In this document: positions 16,242 to 25,498 of the stretch, in pieces | How positions within the stretch are numbered: the stretch's first letter is position 1 | Layout of the letters: the number at the start of each line of letters is the position of its first letter | Assembly (NCBI RefSeq): GCF_039832105.1 | Contig: NZ_JBDOHS010000013.1 | Span: 1 to 64,000, forward strand | Length of the DNA stretch: 64,000 nucleotides | Direction of reading: 5' to 3' | Source of the DNA: Dorea_A sp016295505 | GTDB taxonomy: Bacteria > Bacillota > Clostridia > Lachnospirales > Lachnospiraceae | Translations under genes and position numbers: made by a program | Notes under the pieces: model-generated | Databases searched by the model: none | What the model was told of the DNA's origin: nothing | The model's input: only the letters and a program-made list of their open reading frames with translations

Positions 16242-18596
16242 TTATCTGTCTTCTTTCACTTCCGACACCAGCGCCACATTCAGCACCTCATCCATGTGTG
16301 ACACCGGTAGGATCTCCAGCCCCTTTGTAATCTCTGAAGAGATCTCAGCCACATCAGTTTCGTTTTCTTTTGGTACAAGCACTGTCTTGATTCCTGCGTT
16401 TTTAGCTGCCAGAAGCTTCTCCTTCAGACCTCCGATTGGGAGAACCCTTCCCCGCAGTGTAATCTCTCCGGTCATTGCCAGATCAGCTCTTACCTTCCGT
16501 CCTGTAACAGCAGACATCATTGCCGTAGCCATCGTAATTCCTGCAGACGGACCATCCTTTGGAACGGCTCCTTCCGGAATATGAATGTGAATATCATGTT
16601 TCTTAAAGAAATCCTCCGGGACTCCCCGCCGGTTGCTCACAGAACGAATATATGTGATTCCGGCTCTTGCGGATTCTTTCATGACGTCTCCAAGCTGTCC
16701 TGTCAGAAGGATCTCACCTTCTCCGGGCATGACATTAACCTCTATCTGAAGTGTATCCCCTCCGACGCTTGTCCATGCAAGTCCGCGGACAATTCCGACC
16801 TCATCCTTTTCATTGGCCATCTGGTAAGAGTACAGTTCTTTTCCAAGATACTGAGACAGATTTCGCTCCGTCACATGGATCGATTTCTTTTTTGATTCCA
16901 GAATTTCTCTTGCTGCTTTTCTGCAGATATCCCCGATTTTTCGCTCCAGCTGTCTTACACCGGCCTCTTTTGTATAATTCCGGGCCATCTTCCAGATTAC
17001 TTTTTTACTGATCGTAAGCTGCTCCGGCTTCAAACCATGCTTTTCAAGCTGTTTTGGAATCAGATGTTCCATTGCAATATGCAACTTTTCATTTTCTGTA
17101 TAACTGCCGACTTCGATCACTTCCATTCGGTCAAGAAGCGGTCTTGGAATCGTCTGAAGTGTATTCGCAGTCGTGATAAATAATACTTCGGACAGATCAA
17201 TCGGAACTTCCAGATAGTGATCCACAAACTTGTTATTCTGTTCTCCATCCAGGACCTCAAGAAGTGCAGAAAAAGTATCCCCTTTATAATCGCTGCTGAC
17301 TTTATCAATCTCATCCAGCAGCATCAACGGATTCTTAACTCCTGCCTGCTTCATCCCGTTTGCAATTCTTCCCGGCATTGCTCCGACATACGTCTTCCGG
17401 TGTCCCCGAATCTCTGCCTCATCGCGCACTCCGCCAAGGGATATCCTGACATAAGGCTTCTTCAATGCCCGTGCAAGTGACTTGGCAATGGATGTCTTAC
17501 CGGTTCCCGGTGGACCCACCAGACACAGGATCGGCGCTTCTCCCTTCTTGGTCAATGCACGCACTGCCAGAAATTCCAGCACACGTTCCTTTACCTTTTC
17601 CAGACCGTAATGATCCTCATCCAGCACTTTTTTTGCGTATGCAATATCTTTATGCTCTCTGCACATTTTATCCCACGGCATTTCAAGCATCGTTTCAATG
17701 TATGTCCGGATCACACCGATTTCTGCCGGACTACTCATGGAATTCCGGAAACGTTTGATCTCTTTTGCAAGCTTCTCTTTCACTTCTCCGGATGCATTCA
17801 GGGCATCTGTTTTCTGCTGAAATTCATCCGCATCCGACAGCGTGTTGTCATCTCCAAGTTCTTCCCGGATCAGCTTCAGCTCTTCTCTGAGAATATATTC
17901 CCTCTGATTCTTGTCAACACGCGCTTTTACTTTTGCCTGAATCTCTTCCTTTACATTCAGGATCTGAATCTCATTGACAATCTTATAGATCAGTAATTCA
18001 TATCGGCGCATGACGTCCGACTCTTCCAAAAGTTCCTGCGCATCTTCACAGGAAAACGGCATATTTGCCGCAATGATATCAACCAGAGCTTTCATCTCAC
18101 TTATACTGTCAATCCGAAGAGCCAGTTCCTTGGAAAGCTTTGGATTCTTAAGCATATACTCTCTGAAGACATCCTTCAATCCCCGGATCATTGCTTCAAG
18201 ATTCATCGGATGCTCCATAGCCCCTGTATCTTCTGCCGACGTATCTGTATCCGGAATCACGGTAACATGTGCCCGAAGGTAAGGATCCTCAAATTCCATT
18301 GTATTGATGCGAGCCCTGGCTTCTCCCGATATCAGGACTCTGCTGATTTTCTTTGGTAATTTTACTACCTGCCGTATAGTTGCAATGCACCCGATCTGCT
18401 GAATCTCTTCCAATCCCGGATCTTCCGTATCAATTTCTTTTTGCATACTCAGAAATATCTTCTGATCTCCCAGCATCGCTTCTTCGATTGCTTTCAGAGA
18501 TTTTTCGCGGCTTACATCAAAATGCCTGACCTCTTCCGGAAGAATCACGAGTCCTCTTAAAGCAACCATCGGCAGACTATAAGTCTCTTTTATCAT
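16242..18596 (-). CDS. lon: ATP-dependent protease Lon
   Basis: A 784-residue Lon (LonA) protease that degrades damaged and regulatory proteins in the cytoplasm. It has the N-terminal substrate-binding domain, an AAA module with Walker A GPPGTGKTS (about residue 360) and Walker B LMLLDEIDK, and the C-terminal Ser-Lys protease domain with the catalytic serine in PKDGPSAGITM (about residue 683) and the lysine in IGGLKEKLLAAK. The start follows CAGGAGAG. It is in the same operon as clpX and engB. Confidence 0.98.
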   Translation of the reverse strand: MIKETYSLPMVALRGLVILPEEVRHFDVSREKSLKAIEEAMLGDQKIFLSMQKEIDTEDPGLEEIQQIGCIATIRQVVKLPKKISRVLISGEARARINTMEFEDPYLRAHVTVIPDTDTSAEDTGAMEHPMNLEAMIRGLKDVFREYMLKNPKLSKELALRIDSISEMKALVDIIAANMPFSCEDAQELLEESDVMRRYELLIYKIVNEIQILNVKEEIQAKVKARVDKNQREYILREELKLIREELGDDNTLSDADEFQQKTDALNASGEVKEKLAKEIKRFRNSMSSPAEIGVIRTYIETMLEMPWDKMCREHKDIAYAKKVLDEDHYGLEKVKERVLEFLAVRALTKKGEAPILCLVGPPGTGKTSIAKSLARALKKPYVRISLGGVRDEAEIRGHRKTYVGAMPGRIANGMKQAGVKNPLMLLDEIDKVSSDYKGDTFSALLEVLDGEQNNKFVDHYLEVPIDLSEVLFITTANTLQTIPRPLLDRMEVIEVGSYTENEKLHIAMEHLIPKQLEKHGLKPEQLTISKKVIWKMARNYTKEAGVRQLERKIGDICRKAAREILESKKKSIHVTERNLSQYLGKELYSYQMANEKDEVGIVRGLAWTSVGGDTLQIEVNVMPGEGEILLTGQLGDVMKESARAGITYIRSVSNRRGVPEDFFKKHDIHIHIPEGAVPKDGPSAGITMATAMMSAVTGRKVRADLAMTGEITLRGRVLPIGGLKEKLLAAKNAGIKTVLVPKENETDVAEISSEITKGLEILPVSHMDEVLNVALVSEVKEDR

Positions 18597-18676
18597 ATAT
18601 TACTCTCCTGGTATAGAACAGGCGGGTACAAACTGCTCCTCTTGCACCCGCCCTCTTTCATATCTCTTGTAAATAA

Positions 18677-19933
18677 TTATGCACTTTCAGACCGAAATCC
18701 GGAGTGTTCACATTCCGGTTCACCAAGTCCCTTAACAACATCTTCTGTAATACGACATGATTTTAATGTCTCGTCTGATGGAGCCTTATACATAATATCC
18801 ATCATAACATTTTCCATGATCGCACGAAGTCCTCTCGCGCCCGTCTTTCTCTTCAGAGAAGTCTCTGCAATCGCTTCCAGTGCCTCCTGATCAAAACTCA
18901 GGCGGACTCCATCCAGTTCAAGCATCTTCTGATACTGTTTCACAATTGCATTCTTTGGCTCTGTAAGGATACGGATCAGTGCATCTCTGTCAAGCATCTC
19001 CAGCGCAACAGTAACCGGCACACGACCTACAAGCTCCGGAATCAGTCCAAACTTCACCAGATCCTGAGGCAGAATCTGCTTCAGCAGTCTGTCTACATCA
19101 TCCTCATGCTTCTGTGCGATCTCCGCATTAAATCCAATTGACTTCTGGTCAATACGTTTTTCTACAATCTTTTCAATTCCTTCAAACGCACCGCCACAGA
19201 TAAACAGAATATTGGTTGTATCAATCTGTATCATCTCCTGATGCGGATGCTTTCTTCCTCCCTGCGGAGGTACATTTGCAACCGTTCCTTCAATGATCTT
19301 CAGGAGAGCCTGCTGTACACCCTCTCCGGACACATCTCTTGTAATAGATGGATTCTCCGACTTTCTGGTAATCTTATCGATCTCATCAATATAGATAATG
19401 CCGTATTCTGCACGTTCAATATCACCATCTGCAGCCTGAATAATCTTCAGAAGAATATTCTCCACGTCTTCTCCGACATATCCGGCTTCTGTCAATGCAG
19501 TTGCATCGGCAATCGCAAACGGGACACCCAGAATCTTAGCCAGAGACTGTGCCAGAAGCGTCTTACCGCATCCGGTAGGCCCGAGCATCAGAATATTACT
19601 CTTGCCCAGTTCCACTCCCATGTCCTTCCCGGCCATGATTCTTTTATAATGATTATATACTGCAACAGACAGAACTTTCTTTGCCTCGTCCTGTCCGATC
19701 ACATAATCATCCAGAAATTCTTTGATTTCTTCCGGTTTCAGAAGATTGATATCAGAGAACGGATTCCAGTGTCTTCCGTTCTCATATTCAAATTCTTCTT
19801 CTATAATCTCTGCACAGACATCCACACACTCATCACAGATATACGCCCCATTTGGGCCTGCGATCAACTTTCTGACCTGATTCTGTGTCTTGTTACAGAA
19901 CGAACACCTGATCTGATCGTCGTTCTTTCCCAT
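18677..19933 (-). CDS. clpX: ClpX, unfoldase subunit of the ClpXP protease
   Basis: A 418-residue AAA+ unfoldase that feeds substrates to ClpP. The N-terminal zinc-binding domain has four cysteines (CSFC...CDEC, residues 8-40). The AAA module shows Walker A GPTGCGKTLLAQ and Walker B IIYIDEIDK, and the ClpP-contacting loop lies in the middle. The start follows GAGGTGAGAGA. The gene lies 33 bases downstream of clpP, the usual order. Confidence 0.98.
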   Translation of the reverse strand: MGKNDDQIRCSFCNKTQNQVRKLIAGPNGAYICDECVDVCAEIIEEEFEYENGRHWNPFSDINLLKPEEIKEFLDDYVIGQDEAKKVLSVAVYNHYKRIMAGKDMGVELGKSNILMLGPTGCGKTLLAQSLAKILGVPFAIADATALTEAGYVGEDVENILLKIIQAADGDIERAEYGIIYIDEIDKITRKSENPSITRDVSGEGVQQALLKIIEGTVANVPPQGGRKHPHQEMIQIDTTNILFICGGAFEGIEKIVEKRIDQKSIGFNAEIAQKHEDDVDRLLKQILPQDLVKFGLIPELVGRVPVTVALEMLDRDALIRILTEPKNAIVKQYQKMLELDGVRLSFDQEALEAIAETSLKRKTGARGLRAIMENVMMDIMYKAPSDETLKSCRITEDVVKGLGEPECEHSGFRSESA

Positions 19934-19966
19934 TCTCTCACCTCGTCTAAGGACCGGTCCGCAAAA

Positions 19967-20548
19967 TTAACGGCTTGTGATGACTTCGTCTACCAGGCCA
20001 TATGCTTTTGCTTCTTCCGCAGACATAAAATTATCTCTGTCTGTATCAGCGCTGATTACGTCTAACGGCTGTCCTGTATTTTCCGCCAGTATCTGATTCA
20101 ATTTCTGACGGGTCTTTAATATATGCTCAGCTGCAATCTGAATCTCCGTCGCCTGACCCTGAGCACCGCCTGACGGCTGATGAATCATGATCTCAGCATT
20201 TGGAAGAGCAAGTCTCTTGCCCTTGGTTCCGCCCGCCAGCAGGAAAGATCCCATACTTGCAGCCATACCGATACAGATGGTCTCTACATCACACTTGATG
20301 TACTGCATCGTATCATAAATTGCCATTCCGGCAGTCACAGATCCTCCCGGACTATTGATGTACAGATGAATATCCTTTTCCGGATCTTCCGCCTCCAGGA
20401 ATAACAGCTGTGCAACAATCACACTTGCAGATGCATCGGTTACTTCTTCTCCAAGAAAGATAATTCTGTCTTTTAATAATCTTGAATAGATATCGTAGGA
20501 GCGTTCTCCACGGCTTGTCTGTTCAATGACATAAGGTATCACACTCAT
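19967..20548 (-). CDS. clpP: ClpP, peptidase subunit of ClpXP
   Basis: A 193-residue serine peptidase that forms the fourteen-subunit barrel with ClpX. The catalytic triad can be seen as the serine in GMAASMGSF (about residue 97), the histidine in MIHQPSGGAQG and the aspartate in SADTDRDNFM. AGGAGG stands before the ATG. It sits between tig and clpX, as in many Clostridia. Confidence 0.98.
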   Translation of the reverse strand: MSVIPYVIEQTSRGERSYDIYSRLLKDRIIFLGEEVTDASASVIVAQLLFLEAEDPEKDIHLYINSPGGSVTAGMAIYDTMQYIKCDVETICIGMAASMGSFLLAGGTKGKRLALPNAEIMIHQPSGGAQGQATEIQIAAEHILKTRQKLNQILAENTGQPLDVISADTDRDNFMSAEEAKAYGLVDEVITSR

Positions 20549-20586
20549 GTTTACGTCTCCTCCTGATTATATATGCAATTCGGGTT

Positions 20587-21873
20587 CTATTTTTCCACAG
20601 CATTTTCTACTAAGAAAGTAACAGCTTCCTGTACAGCCATATCTTCCTTCATCTGCTTCTTCTCGTTCTCACCCATAAATCCTTTGAGTTTTTCAACTTC
20701 CATATTGTATGTTTCAGCCATCTTAGCCAGTTCTTCATCCAGCTTCTCATCTGAGATCTCAATATTTTCAGCCTTTGCAATCGCTTCCAGAACAAGGCGG
20801 GTCTCAATACGCTTGATTGCCTGCGGTCTGAATTCTTCCATCATCTTCTCAGCTGTCATGCCGGTAAACTGGAAGTACTGTTCCATGCTCAGTCCCTGAG
20901 ACTGGATTCTCTGTGCAAAATCATCTGCCATCTGTACAGCCTGAGTCTCGATCATTGGCTGCGGAATCTCATACTCTGCATTCTTAATTGCCTGCTCTAC
21001 TGCCTGATCTTCCTGTTTTCTCTTTCCTTCAGCAGCTTTCTGCTCTTTAATCTTTGCCTTAATATCAGCTTTGTATTCTTCTAATGTATCAAATTCAGAT
21101 ACTTCTGCTGCAAATTCATCATCAATCTCCGGCAGTTCCTTTGCCTTGATCTCATGAACGGTACATTTGAACACAGCTGCTTTTCCCTTCAGATCTTCTG
21201 CATGGTAATCTTCCGGGAATGTAACATTCACTTCAACTTCTTTTTCAGCTTCTGCTCCTACCAGCTGTTCTTCAAATCCAGGAATGAAAGAGCCTGAACC
21301 AATCTTCAGCGGATAGTTTTCTCCTTTTCCGCCTTCGAATGCAACACCATCAACAAATCCCTCAAAGTCAAGGATTACTTCATCTCCATCCTGTACCGGA
21401 CGATCCTCTACTGTGATCTCTCTTGCATTCTTTTCTGCTTCTTCCTGAACCTTTGCGTCGATCTCTTTCTGTGTTACACGAGTAGATACTTTATCTACTT
21501 CCAGACCCTTATACTCTCCGAGAGTCACTTCCGGTTTGGTAGCAACATCTGCTGTAAAGATGAACGGTTTTCCTTTTTCAATCTGTACAACGTTAATCTC
21601 CGGTCTGGACACAATCTCAAGTTCACACTCATCGTAAGCATCTGCATATGCCTTCGGGATCAGTTCATTTGCAGCATCATCATAAAAGATCTCTGCTCCG
21701 TACATTTTTTCGATCATCTGACGAGGTACTTTTCCTTTACGGAAACCAGGCAAAGAGATCTTGTTCTTCTGCTTCATATATGCACTCTGAAGCGCTTTCT
21801 CTAAATCATCGGCAGGAACTTCAATTGTAAGTTTCGCCATGTTTTTTTCTAATTTTTCTACCTGTAAACTCAT
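20587..21873 (-). CDS. tig: Trigger factor
   Basis: A 428-residue ribosome-bound folding chaperone with three parts: the N-terminal ribosome-binding domain carrying the FRKGKVPRQ signature (about residues 44-52), a central FKBP-type peptidyl-prolyl isomerase domain (DGDEVILDFEGFVDG to IPGFEEQLVG) and a C-terminal helical substrate-binding domain. It is the first gene of the tig-clpP-clpX-lon-engB operon. AGGAGG lies eight bases before the start. Confidence 0.97.
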   Translation of the reverse strand: MSLQVEKLEKNMAKLTIEVPADDLEKALQSAYMKQKNKISLPGFRKGKVPRQMIEKMYGAEIFYDDAANELIPKAYADAYDECELEIVSRPEINVVQIEKGKPFIFTADVATKPEVTLGEYKGLEVDKVSTRVTQKEIDAKVQEEAEKNAREITVEDRPVQDGDEVILDFEGFVDGVAFEGGKGENYPLKIGSGSFIPGFEEQLVGAEAEKEVEVNVTFPEDYHAEDLKGKAAVFKCTVHEIKAKELPEIDDEFAAEVSEFDTLEEYKADIKAKIKEQKAAEGKRKQEDQAVEQAIKNAEYEIPQPMIETQAVQMADDFAQRIQSQGLSMEQYFQFTGMTAEKMMEEFRPQAIKRIETRLVLEAIAKAENIEISDEKLDEELAKMAETYNMEVEKLKGFMGENEKKQMKEDMAVQEAVTFLVENAVEK

Positions 21874-21976
21874 TTATCATTTCCTCCTGTTTCTAACCGG
21901 CCTTCTGGGTAGCAAAAAAGGCAGGTATCCTACATTACATTCACTACAGAAGTATAACACAAACATTTATAAATAT

Positions 21977-22657
21977 CTAGCCCCCGATTTCATCTAAACG
22001 AAGGATTTTTACAATCAAATTGTCCATGTCATCTTCATTGATCGTATATTCATTGTTTTTCTCCACGGTTACACGAAGAATTACCGTCTGCTTCTCCCCA
22101 TAATCGGTAGCAAGATAAGCTGTGTCCAGTAACTCATAAGCATGATTTACAATATCATTCAGCACCTGCTGATTAATCTCCTCTTCTGTCCCCTGGTATT
22201 CTCCATTTTCCACTTTTTCTGCAATTTTCAGAGAATCCTCTGTCAGCGCATCATAATATTGAACGAACACATCCGAAGGCTGAATCTCAACCGGCACTTC
22301 ATAGGTATCTTTATCTGTCCTCTTTGCTTCTTCCACCTGATATCGCATGGTCATGAAGATCTTTGACACCAGTTCGCCAAACTGACTGGTCTTCAATTCA
22401 CTCATCTGAATCTCATTTGTAATATTTCCCGCCACAAAACGGTCAATGGAATCCTGATATATGAGCATTAGCTGCTGCTTGGAGGGCTCCTCCATATATT
22501 CCATGGCTGCCTGTGTCTCTCCCTGAAAAGTCAGTGCCAGAACAGCATTCACATAACCGGAGGCATCTGCCCCGCGTCCGCACCCGGTTAACAGAAGCAC
22601 AGTAAGCATAAGGCCTGCTGCCGCTCTTCGGATTTTTACTCTTTCATATTGTTTCAT
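21977..22657 (-). CDS. Lipoprotein of unknown function
   Basis: A 226-residue predicted lipoprotein. The start at 22657 (MKQYERVKIRR) is preferred because GAGG lies before it and it follows the stop of the preceding gene; the longer frame overlaps that gene. A basic stretch and hydrophobic core lead to the lipobox LLLTGCGRG, with Cys about residue 26 as the lipid attachment site. The rest is an alpha/beta domain with no motif that I can name, containing charged stretches such as EGTEEEINQQVL. It may share a transcript with the DJ-1 gene, which ends 13 bases before it begins. Confidence 0.7.
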   Translation of the reverse strand: MKQYERVKIRRAAAGLMLTVLLLTGCGRGADASGYVNAVLALTFQGETQAAMEYMEEPSKQQLMLIYQDSIDRFVAGNITNEIQMSELKTSQFGELVSKIFMTMRYQVEEAKRTDKDTYEVPVEIQPSDVFVQYYDALTEDSLKIAEKVENGEYQGTEEEINQQVLNDIVNHAYELLDTAYLATDYGEKQTVILRVTVEKNNEYTINEDDMDNLIVKILRLDEIGG

Positions 22658-22670
22658 CAGCCAATCCTCA

Positions 22671-23216
22671 TTAATAGACGATTGCTTCCGCAATTTCTTT
22701 TGCTTTTTCTTCTCCTGCCAGAACTTCTACCAGCTTCAGTGCAAAATCAATGGCAGTTCCCACGCCCTGCCCGGTAATGATATTACCATCTCTCATAACC
22801 GGGGTACGTGTCAATATCGCATCCTTTATCTGTGATTCTACTCCCGGATAGCAGGTAGCACGTTTCCCCTGAAGGATCCCGATCTCATCAAGTACCGTCG
22901 GTGCCGCACAGATCGCCCCGATATATTTTTCTTCTTCTGCAAATCTTAAGAGAACTTTTTTCAGTCCTTCATGCTCCTTCAGATTCGTGGTTCCCGGCAT
23001 TCCTCCCGGCAGCACGATCATATCGGTCTCTGAAAAATCCACTTCATCAAACAGATCTTCTGTCTGCACGTTAATTCCATGCGCGCCGTGAACGGTAAAA
23101 TCATCCGTAATAGAAACTGTATCTACATAAATCTTTGCTCTTCTCAACAGATCAACCGCCGTCAGAGCTTCTACTTCTTCAAAACCATCTGCTAACATAA
23201 CACTTACTTTTTTCAT
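22671..23216 (-). CDS. DJ-1/PfpI family protein
   Basis: A 181-residue protein of the DJ-1/ThiJ/PfpI superfamily, which includes deglycases, chaperones and proteases; its reaction cannot be assigned from sequence. It has the N-terminal acidic DGFEEVE and the nucleophile cysteine in IGAICAAPTVL (about residue 102). The start at 23216 (MKKVSVM) is chosen because AGGAGG lies nine bases before it; the upstream ATG at 23225 would abut that site. It stands divergent to the CYTH gene. Confidence 0.88.
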   Translation of the reverse strand: MKKVSVMLADGFEEVEALTAVDLLRRAKIYVDTVSITDDFTVHGAHGINVQTEDLFDEVDFSETDMIVLPGGMPGTTNLKEHEGLKKVLLRFAEEEKYIGAICAAPTVLDEIGILQGKRATCYPGVESQIKDAILTRTPVMRDGNIITGQGVGTAIDFALKLVEVLAGEEKAKEIAEAIVY

Positions 23217-23330
23217 CTCAATCATCCTCCTTAATCAATCATTTTAACACTACTATCCTCAGGTGTACAAGAGTAAGCTTCTGATGTTATACTATAATAT
23301 GATAATATAACACAATGGAGGTCCGACATT

Positions 23331-23774
23331 ATGGAAATCGAACGCAAATATCTTGTTTCTGATATACCGGAACATCTGGAAATCTACCCATGCCGGCAGA
23401 TTGAACAGGGCTATCTGAATACCAGCCCGGTCGTGCGTATCCGAAAGGATAACGACAAATATGAACTTACTTATAAATCCAAAGGCCATATGGCACGCAT
23501 AGAATACAATCTCCCGTTAACAAAGGAGGCTTACGGGCATCTTCTGACAAAAATCGACGGGCGCCTGATTCAAAAAAAGCGCTATATGATCCCAATCTCC
23601 TCTGAACTGACCGCAGAACTGGACATCTTTGAAGGGGAACTGGCACCTCTGACTCTTGTAGAAGTCGAATTTTCCTCTGAAGAAGAGGCCAATACCTTCA
23701 CTGCCCCTGAATGGTTCGGAGAAGATGTAACATTTTCCGGCGAATACCATAACAGCCATCTGAGCCAGATATAA
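23331..23774 (+). CDS. CYTH-domain protein (triphosphate tunnel fold)
   Basis: A 147-residue CYTH protein. The family binds triphosphates inside a beta barrel and includes class IV adenylate cyclases, thiamine triphosphatases and inorganic triphosphatases. The start has the hallmark MEIERKYLV (E-x-E-R-K) and the barrel strands carry alternating charged residues (VRIRKDNDKYELTYKSKG). Its length is typical of the bacterial inorganic triphosphatase type. A GGAGGT site lies eight bases before the ATG. The stop codon falls inside the 35-nt palindrome described separately. Confidence 0.85.
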   Translation: MEIERKYLVSDIPEHLEIYPCRQIEQGYLNTSPVVRIRKDNDKYELTYKSKGHMARIEYNLPLTKEAYGHLLTKIDGRLIQKKRYMIPISSELTAELDIFEGELAPLTLVEVEFSSEEEANTFTAPEWFGEDVTFSGEYHNSHLSQI

Positions 23775-23800
23775 TGCAACAATTTGTTGCATTATATCTG
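23766..23800. repeat. Perfect 35-nt palindrome between CYTH and XRE genes
   Basis: Two 17-base arms, beginning CAGATATAATG and ending CATTATATCTG, are exact inverted copies around a single central T. The left arm contains the CYTH stop codon. A hairpin would have almost no loop, and no T-run follows, so a standard terminator is less likely than a protein-binding site. The XRE gene begins 86 bases downstream, which makes it the first candidate for the protein that binds here. Confidence 0.75.
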
Positions 23801-23885
23801 ATTGCTACGTTTCGATGCATAGATATGAATTTATTGTCCAAATTGCTATACTATCAAGTAAATTCACTTGTGGGGGTACAACATT

Positions 23886-24293
23886 ATGCCGAACGTACAA
23901 TTGGCCAACAACCTGCGTTATCTCAGAAAAAAACACAATCTGACTCAGGATGATGTATCCAGAGTATTGAACATATCCAGACAGGCATATTCGAATTATG
24001 AAACCAGCAACCGGACTCCGGATCTTGATACCCTGATCTGTCTGTCCAGTTATTACCATATTTCACTGGATGATCTGGCATTTCGCAGCCTTCCGGGGAT
24101 GACTGCGTCTTCCGATACCCTCCGCGAAACTCCCGTTTCATATACTCTTACATCAGATAAAAATACCGGTAATTCTATCTATCTCACCGAAGAAGAACTG
24201 AATCTGATTCTCAGATTCCGCACCCTCTCCCGTGAGAACAAACAGATCATTACCGGTTTTCTGCATTCTAATTCCAACTCTCCCGCTGACTAA
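23886..24293 (+). CDS. XRE-family transcriptional regulator
   Basis: A 135-residue protein with an N-terminal Cro/C1-type helix-turn-helix (about residues 6-60, LRYLRKKHNLTQDDVSRVL then SRQAYSNYE). The C-terminal part is short and acidic, with a stretch TEEELNLILRFRTLSREN that is probably helical and may mediate dimerisation. The start at 23886 (MPNVQLAN) follows GTGGGGGT. It converges with lysC; the two stop codons overlap by four bases. Its targets are unknown, but the perfect palindrome upstream is a plausible operator. Confidence 0.85.
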   Translation: MPNVQLANNLRYLRKKHNLTQDDVSRVLNISRQAYSNYETSNRTPDLDTLICLSSYYHISLDDLAFRSLPGMTASSDTLRETPVSYTLTSDKNTGNSIYLTEEELNLILRFRTLSRENKQIITGFLHSNSNSPAD

Positions 24294-25498
24294 TCACCCA
24301 ATGCAAATCCATCGTGTACTGCATTCATTGCTTTTTCAATATCTTTCTCTGCAACCAGTACTGTAATACGGATCTCAGATGTTGATATCATATTGATATT
24401 TACTCTGGAATTATACAGACATTCGAACATCTTCGCCGCAACACCCGGATTACTCATCATTCCTGCACCTACCACTGAAAGCTTTGCAACATTTTCATTC
24501 CAGGTAATCTGCTGGATCGTAAGTCTTTCTTTGTTGGATTCCAGAACATCCAGTGCATTCTGCAGATCATCCGTCGCAACTGTAAATGAGATGTCTTTTG
24601 TTCCCTCTCGACCTACAGACTGAAGAATAATATCTACATTGATGTTATTTGCTGCAAGCGTATTAAAAATAGCAAATGCTGTTCCCGGCTTATCTTCTAC
24701 TCCGATCACAGAGATTCTGGTCGTATTCTTATCGGCCGCCACACCTGTAACTAACAATTTTTCCATATTTGAACCCTCCTTGACTACGGTACCTTCTGAA
24801 CGGTTCAGGCTGGACCGCACCACTAATTCTACATTGTATTTTTTTGCCATCTCAACAGATCTGTTGTGAAGTACTTTTGCTCCGAGACTTGCAAGCTCGA
24901 GCATCTCATCATAAGTAATGGCATCCAGTTTTTTCGCCGTCTTTACAACTCTCGGATCTGCTGTAAATACTCCGTCTACATCCGTATAGATCTCACATTT
25001 GTCTGCATGCAGCACTGCTGCAAGTGCAACCGCTGTAGTATCAGATCCTCCGCGGCCAAGGGTTGTAATATCGTCATATTTATTCACTCCCTGGAATCCG
25101 GTAATGATCACGATCTTCCGGGAATCCAGTTCATGACGGATTCTTTCGGTATCTACACGTTTGAATCTGGCATTGCCATAACGTGAAGTGGAATGCATTC
25201 TGACCTGAAATGCATTTAAAGATACTGCCGGAACATCCAGCGCCTGCATTGCCATCGCCATCAGCGACACAGACACCTGCTCACCGGTCGTAAGGAGCAT
25301 ATCCAGCTCTCTCTTCTTTGCATTCGGATTGATCGAATTTGCCAGGTCGATCAATTCATCGGTTGTATCTCCCATAGCAGAGAGAACAACTACTACATCA
25401 TTTCCTGCTTTATAGTCTTCAATGCAGCGTCTGGCAACATTAAAAATTCTTTCCTGATTGGCCACAGAACTGCCGCCGAATTTTTTTACTATTAACAT
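24290..25498 (-). CDS. lysC: Aspartate kinase
   Basis: A 402-residue aspartokinase, which phosphorylates aspartate in the first step towards lysine, threonine and methionine. It has the kinase motif KFGGSSVA at the start, the aspartate-binding TGFQGV and TLGRGGSDTTAVALAA, and two ACT domains in the last third for feedback control (starting at about residue 265, ITRISVIG-like). AGGAGG precedes the ATG. It is the last gene of hom-apgM-lysC and its start overlaps the end of apgM by seven bases, which points to translational coupling. Confidence 0.96.
   Translation of the reverse strand: MLIVKKFGGSSVANQERIFNVARRCIEDYKAGNDVVVVLSAMGDTTDELIDLANSINPNAKKRELDMLLTTGEQVSVSLMAMAMQALDVPAVSLNAFQVRMHSTSRYGNARFKRVDTERIRHELDSRKIVIITGFQGVNKYDDITTLGRGGSDTTAVALAAVLHADKCEIYTDVDGVFTADPRVVKTAKKLDAITYDEMLELASLGAKVLHNRSVEMAKKYNVELVVRSSLNRSEGTVVKEGSNMEKLLVTGVAADKNTTRISVIGVEDKPGTAFAIFNTLAANNINVDIILQSVGREGTKDISFTVATDDLQNALDVLESNKERLTIQQITWNENVAKLSVVGAGMMSNPGVAAKMFECLYNSRVNINMISTSEIRITVLVAEKDIEKAMNAVHDGFALGD

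Noticed and set aside
23766..23800. The 35-nt palindrome as a simple terminator
   Set aside because: The loop would be one base and no T-run follows; it is kept as a repeat/operator candidate instead.
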